Shown here: positions 16,899 to 26,424 of the stretch, piece by piece
Position numbering within the stretch: the first letter of the stretch is position 1
Layout of the letters: each line of letters starts with the position of its first letter
Origin: an uncultured Flavobacteriaceae bacterium
GTDB lineage: Bacteria > Bacteroidota > Bacteroidia > Flavobacteriales > Flavobacteriaceae
NCBI GenBank assembly: GCA_938017825.1
Contig: CALIJE010000147.1
Span: 1 to 46,691, forward strand
Reading direction: 5' to 3'
Length of the DNA: 46,691 nucleotides
Made by a program: the position numbers and the translations under genes
The notes under the pieces: model-generated
The model's input: the letters and a program-made list of their open reading frames with translations, nothing else
What the model was told of the DNA's origin: nothing
Database searches by the model: none

Positions 16899-17720
16899 CT
16901 ATTTAAAAATGAGCTTTCCTTTGTATAGTTCCGCTACCTCAATTTGCGCAGGCCTATTGAAACTGATGACGTCTCCTGTACCACGTATTTGACCGGTAAT
17001 GGCTACGCGGGGATTCACAAACATATCATTAGACCCCCTATGGTTTAGTTGTACCGACTGCGCAACTAGGTTCTCTGCATCGATGCGTGAATCCCCGGCG
17101 GCTATATTTAGATTCAGATTGGTCGTGTTTCCTCTCAGTTTGAAATAGGTAATACCATTTACAATTATGGAAAGGTTTTCAGTATCCAATTCCAAATCAA
17201 AAAGACCATCGGTAGTTTCCGATTCGGGATTAAGAAAACTCTCAGAATAAAGAGTGAGTCTGTCAAAACCCAAAATACCATCGCTCTCAATAGCCAAACC
17301 GGTACTGCTCCTTATTTCATCTAGATTCGGGGAAGTCACAAAAACCTTAGTAAGCCCATAGTCTCGAACAAAATTACAATCGTTGGTATCGGTCAAAAGC
17401 AATCGGTCCCCCTCGACCCTAGCGTTCACTTCTTCCAACAAATTTTGTCCGGTCTCAATTTCCACTTTTTGCTCTTCGCCTTGCTTCAAAATTAGACTCA
17501 CATTTTCAAAGACCGTAATCTTTGTAAATACGGGAACATCTATTTGCTGCCGAACAATTTTCCCAGCAGATTGGAAGCAGTCTGGCGCTGACTCAGAATT
17601 GCAACTAGAGAAGAACAAAGTAACTAACACTAAAAGAATGGTCGATACACGGTCTTGCCACAAATGTGCTGCAAAGACTTCAGGCATAAATAGATTGCTA
17701 TGTAGTACCCTTTTTTTCAT
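16899..17720 (-). CDS. Head-GIN domain (DUF2807) lipoprotein
   Basis: This 273-residue surface or periplasmic protein is predicted to be a lipoprotein: a hydrophobic segment ends in the lipobox LFFSSC, preceded by an unusually long N-region. The rest is a beta-helix-like DUF2807 / putative adhesin head-GIN domain, with repeated short beta strands and the typical start FTKITVFENVSLILKQG. No enzymatic motif is seen. Translation is coupled to the PagL-like gene upstream (ATGA overlap at 17717-17720). Confidence 0.85.
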   Translation of the reverse strand: MKKRVLHSNLFMPEVFAAHLWQDRVSTILLVLVTLFFSSCNSESAPDCFQSAGKIVRQQIDVPVFTKITVFENVSLILKQGEEQKVEIETGQNLLEEVNARVEGDRLLLTDTNDCNFVRDYGLTKVFVTSPNLDEIRSSTGLAIESDGILGFDRLTLYSESFLNPESETTDGLFDLELDTENLSIIVNGITYFKLRGNTTNLNLNIAAGDSRIDAENLVAQSVQLNHRGSNDMFVNPRVAITGQIRGTGDVISFNRPAQIEVAELYKGKLIFK

Positions 17721-18811
17721 AATCGTATTCCTATACCAAATTCTACTGCTTCTGCCGCTGCTCCATGAGATTTTAAGCTCACCACTCCGAACACCTTTTC
17801 ACCAAAATACCGCTTCAAACTAAAACGATTATACACCCTTCCCTCAAAGTCATAAGGGTAATAAAAATAATAGCCCAGCTGAGTTTCTATGGATAACTTA
17901 TTGATGAACAGTTCGTGACCTACGAAGATCCCTGCTCGTTTATAATCCGTATCGGCAGCAATATTGTTCTCTGGAAAAGAAACCGACTGAAACCGAATCA
18001 ATTCTTTCAAAAAGTTACTAAAGAAGGCATCAGCACCCAATTGTATCGCACTTTTTCTACTCAGTCTTTTATCGGCATAGGCAGAAAAAATATAGAACGG
18101 AAATTGTCCTGAACCAATATTATCGCTTTCGTTTATTCCTGTGCGCAAAACAACGTTATACCGAAAGGGCTCTGAAACTTTTTCCTTCTTTCTGAGGATG
18201 TACTCCGGTTCCTCTTCAGCCAAAGTATACACCAAGCCAAAATTCAGGGCCAGTGTATTGGTAGAGGTATTGGGAGCTTTTACATTGGCATTTGAATAGT
18301 GCATAACAGATATTCCGGCTGTTACCCCCAGGCCTTTGAATATATTTTCCCTTTGATAGTTCAACATCAAAAAAGTAGAGCTCAAGAATTTGGAGCCATA
18401 GGCATTGTTCCTGAAATTTTCGTCCTTGTCATAAGGATTGGTCGCAAAAGAAACACCTTGCCCAATGCGGAATTGCAAGTTCCTTTTCAGAAAATAGAAG
18501 TTAAAATGGGCATATAAGCCGTAATTATCTCCCAAGGTAGAATTATTCGAATTATGGTAAATAAAAGAGGCCCCTAAATCCGGATAATTAAAACCCTGCT
18601 GCCACAATTCTTCACCAAAGGTTTTTCGGTTATAGGCCAACAAAAAGCCTTCTGGATGTTCGGTAATCAAATGATTAATATCCGGATTATGTAAAATGAT
18701 CGATCCGTAAAATGCGCTGGCATCAAAAGAATAGTACTGCTTCGTTTTCTCTTCTTGGGAAGAACACCAAGCTGTAAAAAAAAGAAATAAGAGAAATACC
18801 CTTAGGCTCAT
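17717..18811 (-). CDS. Acyloxyacyl hydrolase, PagL-type lipid A deacylase
   Basis: It has 364 residues from the ATG at 18811, which opens a signal peptide (MSLRVFLLFLFFTAWCSSQ); the longer frame to 18853 adds a non-signal stretch. The segment GISVMHYSNANVKAPNTSTN carries the His-x-Ser-Asn catalytic signature of PagL (H171 and S173 in the shorter form). Many alternating beta strands and an aromatic C-terminus fit an outer-membrane barrel. It probably removes the 3-O-acyl chain of lipid A, but it is about twice the length of Pseudomonas PagL, so extra functions are possible. Confidence 0.85.
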   Translation of the reverse strand: MSLRVFLLFLFFTAWCSSQEEKTKQYYSFDASAFYGSIILHNPDINHLITEHPEGFLLAYNRKTFGEELWQQGFNYPDLGASFIYHNSNNSTLGDNYGLYAHFNFYFLKRNLQFRIGQGVSFATNPYDKDENFRNNAYGSKFLSSTFLMLNYQRENIFKGLGVTAGISVMHYSNANVKAPNTSTNTLALNFGLVYTLAEEEPEYILRKKEKVSEPFRYNVVLRTGINESDNIGSGQFPFYIFSAYADKRLSRKSAIQLGADAFFSNFLKELIRFQSVSFPENNIAADTDYKRAGIFVGHELFINKLSIETQLGYYFYYPYDFEGRVYNRFSLKRYFGEKVFGVVSLKSHGAAAEAVEFGIGIRL

Positions 18812-18921
18812 GGGGTGTAAAGGTAAGTATGAAATACGAGCTACAAAATTCAACCGACAAAAAGTGGGTGGTCGAACGAATTCCTGGTCTTGAGCTTATG
18901 TTGCTTTTCTATTTCAGGATG

Positions 18922-19875
18922 CTAGAAAAGTGATTTAGCTATGGCGTGCACATTATCTGATTTGCCCATCGAATAATAATGTAATACAGGTACTCCGGCC
19001 TCCTTAAGTTCCTTTGACTGCGCAATTGCCCATTCTACTCCTACTTGTCTTACCTCCTTGTTATTTGCACAGGCATCGACCGCATCGATCAAATCTTGCG
19101 GCAAATCTATGCGGAATACTTGTGGCAGTAACTGTAAATGGCGTTTGACCGCAATAGGCTTTATCCCTGGAATAATAGGCACATCAATTCCCATATCCTT
19201 GGCGGCGGCAAGGAATTCAAAATACTTTTTGTTGTCAAAGAACATCTGGGTAACTACGTAGTCTGCCCCTGCATCTACCTTTTCTTTAAGTCTTTTTAGG
19301 TCAGACTTCAAGGAGGGCGCCTCTAAATGTTTTTCTGGGTAACCCGCCACCCCAATACAGAAGTCTGCACAATTATCGGTTTCCATGGTGTCGTGCAGGT
19401 AGTTGCCACAGTTCAAGGCTTGCACCTGGGACACCAGCCCAATGGCGTATTCATGTCCACCTTTGGTAGGCTGAAAATACTTTTCCTCGCGCATGGCGTC
19501 TCCTCGAAGTGCCATAATATTATCTATGCCCAAATAATGACAATCTACCAAAAGGTATTCGGTTTCTTCCTTTGTAAATCCACCACAAAGCACGTGCGGT
19601 ACAGTATCAACATCGTACTTGTGCTTTATGGACGCACATATACCTAGCGTCCCAGGGCGCATACGAGTAATTTTTTTATCCAACAGGCCGTCGCGATCTA
19701 TATATACATACTCCTCACGTGAAGTCGTCACATCGATAAAAGGTGGATTGAACTCCATTAAGGGATCTATGTTATCGTATAGTTCTTGAATACTTCGTCC
19801 TTTTACCGGAGGAATAATCTCAAAGGAAAACAGTGTTTTGCCTTTTGCTTCTTTAATGTGGTCTGTTATCTTCAT
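18922..19875 (-). CDS. metF: Methylenetetrahydrofolate reductase
   Basis: This TIM-barrel flavoprotein of 317 residues reduces 5,10-methylene-THF to 5-methyl-THF, the methyl donor for MetH. The N-terminal FSFEIIPP with the catalytic Glu (E19) and the ALRGDAM motif are present. It follows metH by 44 nt and completes a metH1-metH2-metF operon under the SAM-I riboswitch at 23.7 kb. Confidence 0.96.
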   Translation of the reverse strand: MKITDHIKEAKGKTLFSFEIIPPVKGRSIQELYDNIDPLMEFNPPFIDVTTSREEYVYIDRDGLLDKKITRMRPGTLGICASIKHKYDVDTVPHVLCGGFTKEETEYLLVDCHYLGIDNIMALRGDAMREEKYFQPTKGGHEYAIGLVSQVQALNCGNYLHDTMETDNCADFCIGVAGYPEKHLEAPSLKSDLKRLKEKVDAGADYVVTQMFFDNKKYFEFLAAAKDMGIDVPIIPGIKPIAVKRHLQLLPQVFRIDLPQDLIDAVDACANNKEVRQVGVEWAIAQSKELKEAGVPVLHYYSMGKSDNVHAIAKSLF

Positions 19876-19919
19876 ACTATCAACTTGGTCGCTGGTTACG
19901 ATAGGTGTATCGATTATTT

Positions 19920-22607
19920 CTAGTCATCTGCAATATTGGGAGCCAGCCATTTTGTCGCCTCCTCCACCGAAATGCCCTTTCTTTGAGCAAAATCTTGAAC
20001 CTGATCTTCTTTAATTTTACCCAATCCAAAGTAGCGCGCCTCTTGGTTACCGAAATAATAACCGCTAACCGAAGCAGCCGGCCACATGGCCAGACTTTCG
20101 GTCAATGTAACGCCTATTTTCTCAGCTACTTGTAACACTTCCCAAATGGTTTGTTTTTCAAGATGATCCGGACAGGCAGGGTAACCTGGGGCGGGTCGAA
20201 TTCCCTTATAGGATTCTTTGATTAATTCTTCATTGCTCAACTCTTCATCCGCAGCATAACCCCAATGTATGGTACGCACCTGTTTATGCAAATACTCCGC
20301 AAAAGCCTCCGCTAATCGGTCAGCCAGAGCCTTTATCATGATCGAGCTATAATCATCCAACTCTTTCTCATAAGCCTCGGCCAATTCAGCCGTACCGAAA
20401 CCGGTGGAGACACAGAAGCAACCCATATAATCCTGTTTGCCACTTACCTTCGGTGCAACAAAGTCGGCCAATGCGAAATCGACAACACCCTCTCGTCGTT
20501 GAAGCTGCTGGCGCAGGGTTCTAAATACAGCAGGTTTTTCTGATTGAATCTCAATGTCATCATCATTCACGGTATTGGCTGGGAATAAGCCAAAAATGGC
20601 TTTGGCCTTCAATTGCTTTTCGGCAATAACACGCTTTAACATTTTCTGGGCATCATTGAATAGGTCCGTAGCCTGTTCGCCCACTACATCATCTGACAAA
20701 ATATCGGGATACTTGCCATGCAGTTCCCAGCTTCTGAAAAAGGGTGTCCAATCAATAAAATCGATAAGTTCTTCCAATTCAAAATCCTCAATTATTTGAA
20801 TTCCCAGATTGTTGGGCCGTACTATCTTAGTTGTATTCCAGTCAATTTGAAACTTATTGTTCCGAGCGGCCTCGATAGATTTATATTCTTTTTTTTCGGC
20901 TCTCTTCAAAAATTTGTCGCGGAATACATCATAATCTGCCTTAATTGATTTTTTATAGGCTTCAGAGGTATCTTTTTGTAACAAATCTCCCACTACGGTC
21001 ACCGCTCTAGATGCATCGTTTACATGAACTACTGCCTGACTGTATTGCGGATCTATTTTTACTGCCGTGTGCGCCTTACTGGTAGTCGCACCTCCGATCA
21101 AAAGGGGAACACTAAAATTCTTACGTTCCATTTCCTTTGCCAAATGCACCATCTCATCCAAAGAAGGTGTGATCAAGCCACTAAGTCCAATAACATCTAC
21201 ATTATGGGCAATCGCCTCGGCTATGATTTTTTCGGGAGGCACCATAACGCCAAGGTCAACGATTTCATAATTATTACATGCAAGAACAACGCTTACAATA
21301 TTTTTTCCGATATCATGAACATCGCCCTTTACAGTAGCCATGAGAATTTTACCAACCCCGTCGGCATCTGTTTCTTTCGGGTTTTTTAGTTTCTCTTCCT
21401 CAATATACGGCAATAAGTATGCTACCGCTTTTTTCATAACCCTGGCGGACTTTACCACTTGGGGCAAAAACATTTTTCCACTACCAAATAGATCCCCTAC
21501 TACATTCATTCCGGTCATCAAATTCCCTTCAATAACTTCGATAGGTTTGTCGGCCGCAGTTCTTGCTTCCTCTACATCTTCAACAATATATTGATCTATA
21601 CCCTTTACCAAAGCCCTGGTTATTCGGTTTTGAAGTGGCTCTTCACGCCAAGAAAGATCAACTTTACTTTCTTTGGCCGTACCAACAACCGATTCGGCAA
21701 AATCTAGCAGGCGTTCGGTCGCATCGTCTCGCCTATTAAGCATCACATCCTCTACATGCTCCAATAGATCTTTGGGAATATCATCATAGACTTCTAGCAT
21801 GGTCGGGTTAACAATGCCCATGTTCATCCCTGCCTTGATCGCATGGTATAGAAATACGGAATGCATCGCCTCGCGTACGGGGTTATTTCCACGAAATGAA
21901 AACGACACATTACTCACACCACCGCTCACACTGCAATGCGGAAGATTTTCCCGTACCCATTTGGTTGCGTTTATAAAATCTAAGGCATTCAATTTATGCT
22001 CGTCCATTCCGGTAGCAACCGGGAAAATGTTTAAGTCGAAAATAATATCCTCTGGTGCAAAGCCAACCCTGTTCACCAAAATGTCATAAGAACGCTTTGA
22101 GATTTCCAGTCGTCTTTCATAATTATCGGCCTGCCCAACTTCATCAAAAGCCATCACAATTACTGCGGCACCGTATCTTTTTATCAATTTCGCATGATGA
22201 ATAAATTCTTCCTCCCCTTCTTTTAAGCTAATCGAATTCACCACGCACTTACCCTGCACCACCTGCAAGCCAGCTTCGATTATGTCCCATTTAGAACTAT
22301 CGATCATAATGGGTACCCGAGCGATATCGGGTTCCGCGATCACCAGATTCAAGAATTTGACCATGGCTTCCTTGCCATCGATCAAGCCATCATCCATATT
22401 TATATCAATAATTTGTGCACCCCCTTCTACTTGATGACGCGCCACATCCAAGGCCTCCTCAAACTTCTCTTCCTTAATAAGCCTTAGAAACTTCTTTGAA
22501 CCGGCTACATTGGTTCGTTCCCCAACATTTATAAAATTACTATCAGGAGTAACGACCAAAGGCTCCAATCCGCTAAGCTTCAAATATTTTGGTTTGCTAT
22601 CGACCAT
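19920..22607 (-). CDS. metH: Cobalamin-dependent methionine synthase, folate/B12/AdoMet part
   Basis: This 895-residue polypeptide contains the pterin-binding domain (about 15-290), the B12 cap and B12-binding domains with DVHDIGKN (429-436, cobalt-ligand H431), and the C-terminal reactivation domain with [12 protein letters not shown]. It lacks the homocysteine domain, which is on the separate gene one base upstream. The two proteins must associate to do the work of one-piece MetH. This split is common in Bacteroidota. Confidence 0.95.
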   Translation of the reverse strand: MVDSKPKYLKLSGLEPLVVTPDSNFINVGERTNVAGSKKFLRLIKEEKFEEALDVARHQVEGGAQIIDINMDDGLIDGKEAMVKFLNLVIAEPDIARVPIMIDSSKWDIIEAGLQVVQGKCVVNSISLKEGEEEFIHHAKLIKRYGAAVIVMAFDEVGQADNYERRLEISKRSYDILVNRVGFAPEDIIFDLNIFPVATGMDEHKLNALDFINATKWVRENLPHCSVSGGVSNVSFSFRGNNPVREAMHSVFLYHAIKAGMNMGIVNPTMLEVYDDIPKDLLEHVEDVMLNRRDDATERLLDFAESVVGTAKESKVDLSWREEPLQNRITRALVKGIDQYIVEDVEEARTAADKPIEVIEGNLMTGMNVVGDLFGSGKMFLPQVVKSARVMKKAVAYLLPYIEEEKLKNPKETDADGVGKILMATVKGDVHDIGKNIVSVVLACNNYEIVDLGVMVPPEKIIAEAIAHNVDVIGLSGLITPSLDEMVHLAKEMERKNFSVPLLIGGATTSKAHTAVKIDPQYSQAVVHVNDASRAVTVVGDLLQKDTSEAYKKSIKADYDVFRDKFLKRAEKKEYKSIEAARNNKFQIDWNTTKIVRPNNLGIQIIEDFELEELIDFIDWTPFFRSWELHGKYPDILSDDVVGEQATDLFNDAQKMLKRVIAEKQLKAKAIFGLFPANTVNDDDIEIQSEKPAVFRTLRQQLQRREGVVDFALADFVAPKVSGKQDYMGCFCVSTGFGTAELAEAYEKELDDYSSIMIKALADRLAEAFAEYLHKQVRTIHWGYAADEELSNEELIKESYKGIRPAPGYPACPDHLEKQTIWEVLQVAEKIGVTLTESLAMWPAASVSGYYFGNQEARYFGLGKIKEDQVQDFAQRKGISVEEATKWLAPNIADD

Positions 22608-22608
22608 T

Positions 22609-23613
22609 CTATTCCGTTTCTAAAATCATTTGCCTTGGTTGAAATTCTTTGACCAATTCGGCAATCGCCTTAATATGAGGTGGAGTTGTACCGCAACATC
22701 CCCCAACGATATTTACCAAACCTTTCTCTACATACTCTTTTATCTGAGCCGCCATTTGCTCTGGAGACTCATCATATTCGCCAAAGGCATTCGGCAATCC
22801 TGCATTAGGGTGTGCCGATACGCCAAAGTCAGTCTTATTGGACAACACCTCTAGATGCGGTACCAATTGGCTTGCACCCAATGCGCAATTGAACCCTACG
22901 GTCAAAATCGGAATATGCGAAATGGATATCAAAAAAGCCTCGGCAGTTTGCCCTGATAAGGTTCTCCCTGAGGCATCTGTAATCGTACCACTTACCATAA
23001 TGGGAATATCGATGTTCCTTTCTTCTTTTACTTCTTCTATAGCGAACAATGCAGCTTTGGCATTCAGGGTATCAAAAATGGTTTCCACCAAAAGTAGATC
23101 AGCGCCCCCATCGATCAGCGCCTCGGCCTGTTCCTTGTATGCAATGCGTAATTCATCAAAGGAAACGGCCCTGAACCCTGGGTCATTTACATCAGGGGAC
23201 ATGCTGGCCGTCTTATTTGTTGGGCCCATACTGCCTGCAACAAATCTTGGTTTATGCGGCTCTTTGGCAGTAAACTCAGCTGCAACTCTTTTTGCGATTT
23301 TAGCTGATTCGTAATTGAGTTCATACACCAAATCTTCCATATGGTAATCGGCCATCGCGATAGTAGTTCCTGAAAAAGTATTGGTCTCAACAATGTCGGC
23401 GCCAGCTTCAAAGTATTTGGCATGTACTTCGGCAATCGCTTTTGGCTGAGTAAGTGACAAAAGATCGTTATTGCCCTGTAACGGATGTTTCCAGTCTTTA
23501 AAACGCTCAGCGCGAAAGTCTTCTTCTTGAAATTTGTAGCGTTGTAACATGGTACCCATAGCACCATCCAACACTAAAATTCGTTCCTTCATTACGGCTC
23601 TAATATCTTTCAT
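22609..23613 (-). CDS. metH: Methionine synthase, homocysteine-binding (zinc) part
   Basis: This 334-residue homocysteine S-methyltransferase domain has a zinc site from VGFNCALG and [10 protein letters not shown] (C306, C307). It corresponds to residues 1-330 of E. coli MetH. It is separated from the folate/B12 gene by a single base and is probably translated in coupled fashion. The leader upstream carries a SAM-I riboswitch, so the operon should be shut off when SAM is plentiful. Confidence 0.95.
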   Translation of the reverse strand: MKDIRAVMKERILVLDGAMGTMLQRYKFQEEDFRAERFKDWKHPLQGNNDLLSLTQPKAIAEVHAKYFEAGADIVETNTFSGTTIAMADYHMEDLVYELNYESAKIAKRVAAEFTAKEPHKPRFVAGSMGPTNKTASMSPDVNDPGFRAVSFDELRIAYKEQAEALIDGGADLLLVETIFDTLNAKAALFAIEEVKEERNIDIPIMVSGTITDASGRTLSGQTAEAFLISISHIPILTVGFNCALGASQLVPHLEVLSNKTDFGVSAHPNAGLPNAFGEYDESPEQMAAQIKEYVEKGLVNIVGGCCGTTPPHIKAIAELVKEFQPRQMILETE

Positions 23614-23715
23614 ATTTCAATCATAAATCAACATTCAATTCACCTCGTAGGAAAATCGAAATTTTAAAACATCACATATCAAGTAAGGAAATAGATAAAG
23701 ACCATTGTCTTTTTG

Positions 23716-23838
23716 GTTATCTGTCCACTCGAAAATGGATAGAATGTAGCACCTACTTAGGCATCGGAAAGTCTCCGAGATATACCAAAGGGTTGCTAAG
23801 GCTTCAAAGGGTCTAATCCCTCCACCTTTCTTGATAAC
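23716..23838 (-). promoter_or_regulatory. SAM-I (S-box) riboswitch of the metH-metH-metF operon
   Basis: On the minus strand P1 is GTTATC (23838-23833) with GATAAC (23721-23716). Inside, the invariant S-box core is present: AAGGTGGAGGGATTAGACCC, then GAAGCCTTAGCAACCC, a P3 hairpin TCGGA/TCCGA, and AGGTGCTA. It ends 102 nt before metH. A short stem, AGAC/GTCT, follows P1, and TTATCT downstream could compete for the P1 3' strand. The output mechanism is not clear. The whole 23614-24000 gap holds only this element and its promoter. Confidence 0.95.
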
Positions 23839-23866
23839 AATTTCAGATTTTTAAATGAACTGGCTG

Positions 23867-23897
23867 CAAAGTAAGGTTACAAGTCCATTAAAAACAA
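23867..23897 (-). promoter_or_regulatory. Candidate promoter of the metH operon
   Basis: On the minus strand, TTG (23897-23895), a 20-nt spacer and TTACTTTG (23874-23867) resemble the Bacteroidota promoter, with one base less between TA and TTTG than in the consensus. Transcription would start near 23860, about 20 nt before riboswitch P1. Confidence 0.45.
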
Positions 23898-24000
23898 GTA
23901 AAGTCGGTTGTTTTTACAAGTTCTTGGATGAACTGCACGAAAGAAACCCCCAAAATTGTTAATTGGAGGATTCGTCTACTGCACTAGCTTTGTTCATATT

Positions 24001-25062
24001 TTAGATGATTCGCTGCACAACCTCTTTTTTGGCTTCTTTCTTAGTACCGTCGAACCCTTCCACACCACCTACCGTGGTATACTTCATTACATAGCGTTTA
24101 CCAGGGTTAATAATTTGGTAGGCGTACTGGCACATTACCGCGGCCTCATGAAAACCAGATAGAATCAATTTCAATTTGCCTTCATAGGTATTTACATCAC
24201 CAATGGCAAAAACGCCAGGAAGATTCGTTTGGTAATCTTTCGCATTGTTGACTTTTATGGCATTCTTTTCTATTTCGAGTCCCCAATCTGCAATAGGTCC
24301 TAGTTTTGGCGACAATCCAAACAATGGTATGAAATTGTCGACTTCCAAATACGTTTCCCCCTTATCGGCATCATTGTGTTTCAGCACAACAGCATCTAAC
24401 TTATCACCTCCATAAAGCTTTACTACTTCGGCCTTGGTAAACAATTTTATTCTTCCCAACTTGGCCAGTTCCGATGCCTTCTCAACAGAATCCAATGCGC
24501 CACGAAATTCATTTCTGCGATGTACCAATGTAACTTCTTCAGCTATGTTGTTTAAATAAATGGCCCAGTCCAAGGCAGAATCACCGCCTCCGGCAATAAC
24601 TACTTTTTTATCCCGGTATACTTCCGGGTCCTTTACCATATACGCCACCCCTTTATCCTCAAAATCCTTTATGTTCTCAATTGGTGGTTTTCGAGGTTCA
24701 AAAGAACCGAGGCCGCCCGCAATTACAACAATTGGGGCTTGGTGCTTTGTTCCTTTATTGGTTGTAACAATATAGGATCCATCTTCTTGTTTATCGAGAG
24801 TTTCAGCGCGTTCTCCCAGCGTATAGCCCGCTTCAAAAGGCTTAATTTGCTCCATCAGTTTAAGCACCAAATCTCCCGCCAATATTTCGGGAAAAGCGGG
24901 AATATCGTAAATGGGTTTCTTCGGATAAATTTCTGAACACTGACCTCCGGTTTGAGGCAATGCATCGATCAAATGGCATTTCAATTTTAGCAATCCGGCC
25001 TCGAAGACCGTAAAGAGTCCTGTAGGGCCTGCCCCAATTATTAAGATATCTGTTTTTATCAT
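24001..25062 (-). CDS. Thioredoxin-reductase-like ferredoxin-NADP reductase
   Basis: This 353-residue FAD flavoprotein has FAD motif GAGPTG (10-15), TGGQC, and an NADPH motif in the second domain (AGGGDSALD). The redox CxxC of thioredoxin reductase is absent at its usual place, which marks the type 2 ferredoxin-NADP reductase family. As the last gene of the sulfate operon, it probably supplies electrons through ferredoxin to the sulfite reductase encoded three genes upstream. It lies 13 nt after the siroheme gene. Confidence 0.87.
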   Translation of the reverse strand: MIKTDILIIGAGPTGLFTVFEAGLLKLKCHLIDALPQTGGQCSEIYPKKPIYDIPAFPEILAGDLVLKLMEQIKPFEAGYTLGERAETLDKQEDGSYIVTTNKGTKHQAPIVVIAGGLGSFEPRKPPIENIKDFEDKGVAYMVKDPEVYRDKKVVIAGGGDSALDWAIYLNNIAEEVTLVHRRNEFRGALDSVEKASELAKLGRIKLFTKAEVVKLYGGDKLDAVVLKHNDADKGETYLEVDNFIPLFGLSPKLGPIADWGLEIEKNAIKVNNAKDYQTNLPGVFAIGDVNTYEGKLKLILSGFHEAAVMCQYAYQIINPGKRYVMKYTTVGGVEGFDGTKKEAKKEVVQRII

Positions 25063-25075
25063 TTTTTGCTCTTTT

Positions 25076-25654
25076 TTAGCCTTTTTCGATTAATTTTTCA
25101 GTGATTTCGTTCATTTTAGCCACTTTTTCTTCAAAATCGCCCTTAAGTGTTTTTCTATAAATATTGAGATTCTGAACCATTTTGTTAATATTCTCAGGAA
25201 GTATTTCCTCAAAAAACTGCCGAAGACGTTTAGCGGTAGTAGGCGATTGTCCATTAGTAGATATGGCTATTTTGACATTGCCTTTTGTGACAATTCCGCC
25301 CATATAAAAATCGCAATAAGGCGGGTTATCGGCCACATTCACTAGTTTATTAATCGACCTACAGTCGGTAAATATTTGAATATTGACCTCAGGGTCATCG
25401 GTTGTAACGATAACCAAATCCTTGCCTATCAAATATTTGGGGTGATAGGAATCGGTTCGTAATTCTACCCGATATTTTAATGCCAATGCTGTAGTTGCCT
25501 CTCTAAACATCGGTGCTACCATCGTGACCGTCGCATCTGGACTTGATTTGGTTAAAAAAGTCAATTTTTCCTCTGCAACATTTCCTCCGCCCACAATTAG
25601 AATGTGCAGTTTCTCAGCTTTTAAAAAAATGGGATACAAATTATTGCGTTCCAT
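25076..25654 (-). CDS. Precorrin-2 dehydrogenase / sirohydrochlorin ferrochelatase (CysG N-terminal type)
   Basis: A 192-residue protein equivalent to the N-terminal half of CysG or to Met8. It has the NAD motif VGGGNVAEEKL and the conserved STNGQSPTTAKRLRQ. It oxidises precorrin-2 and inserts iron to give siroheme. The methyltransferase half is the separate gene immediately upstream, with a 2-nt gap. Siroheme is needed by the sulfite reductase of this operon. Confidence 0.92.
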   Translation of the reverse strand: MERNNLYPIFLKAEKLHILIVGGGNVAEEKLTFLTKSSPDATVTMVAPMFREATTALALKYRVELRTDSYHPKYLIGKDLVIVTTDDPEVNIQIFTDCRSINKLVNVADNPPYCDFYMGGIVTKGNVKIAISTNGQSPTTAKRLRQFFEEILPENINKMVQNLNIYRKTLKGDFEEKVAKMNEITEKLIEKG

Positions 25655-25656
25655 AT

Positions 25657-26424
25657 TCAGTTCAAGACATTAGGTTCACTATACTTTTGTTGTAGAGCTT
25701 TGATTTGATTCCGATGCTGAACGACTTCACCGATAATGATGATTGCAGGATTCGTCAATTGCTTCTTTTCAACTTCCTTTAGTATGGTTGATACGGTACC
25801 TATACCAACCTTTTCATCGGCTCTGGTTCCATTCTGTATTATTGCCACCGGTAATTCCGCTTTTCCCTCTTCATTAAAAGTTGATATAATTTGTGGGAGC
25901 TTCGACATTCCCATTAAGATGACCACGGTAGCATTAGACCGAGCCGCCAATCGCACATCTTCTGATAATTTGTGTTCCATGGTCGTTCCAGTGATGACCC
26001 AAAAACTTTCTGAAGAACCCCGTTTGGTAACCGGAATATGCTGTGCCGCAGGAACGGACAAGCATGATGATATGCCAGGTACAAAGGCTACCTCTAGGCC
26101 ATGAGATGCCGCATATTCCATTTCTTCCGCTCCCCTCCCGAAGACAAAAGGATCGCCGCCTTTTAAGCGTACGACATTTTTGCCTTGCCTGGCCCTTTGT
26201 ACGATCAATTCATTGATTTGTTTTTGTTGATAGGAATAGCATCCTTTACGTTTGCCCACAAAAATATGTTCGGCCTGTGGCGCAAAGCCCAATAATTCGA
26301 TTGCCGCCAAAGCATCGTACATCACTACATTCGCATTGCGAAGCGCCTTTACCCCCTTCAGGGTCATCAATTCAATATCGCCCGGCCCCGCCCCAACAAC
26401 AGTTAATTTTGGCACCCTATACAT
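25657..26424 (-). CDS. cobA: Uroporphyrinogen-III C-methyltransferase
   Basis: The enzyme methylates uroporphyrinogen III twice with SAM to form precorrin-2. It has 255 residues with VGAGPGDIELMTLKG at the N-terminus, LKGGDPFVFGRGAEE and TRRGSSES-like TKRGSSES motifs. It overlaps the end of the sulfite reductase gene by 8 nt. It is the SUMT half of a split CysG. Confidence 0.95.
   Translation of the reverse strand: MYRVPKLTVVGAGPGDIELMTLKGVKALRNANVVMYDALAAIELLGFAPQAEHIFVGKRKGCYSYQQKQINELIVQRARQGKNVVRLKGGDPFVFGRGAEEMEYAASHGLEVAFVPGISSCLSVPAAQHIPVTKRGSSESFWVITGTTMEHKLSEDVRLAARSNATVVILMGMSKLPQIISTFNEEGKAELPVAIIQNGTRADEKVGIGTVSTILKEVEKKQLTNPAIIIIGEVVQHRNQIKALQQKYSEPNVLN

Noticed and set aside
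18904-18930. Hairpin CTTTTCTA/TAGAAAAG around the metF stop as a terminator
   Set aside because: The stem is A/T-rich, overlaps the stop codon and is not followed by a T-run on the minus strand.
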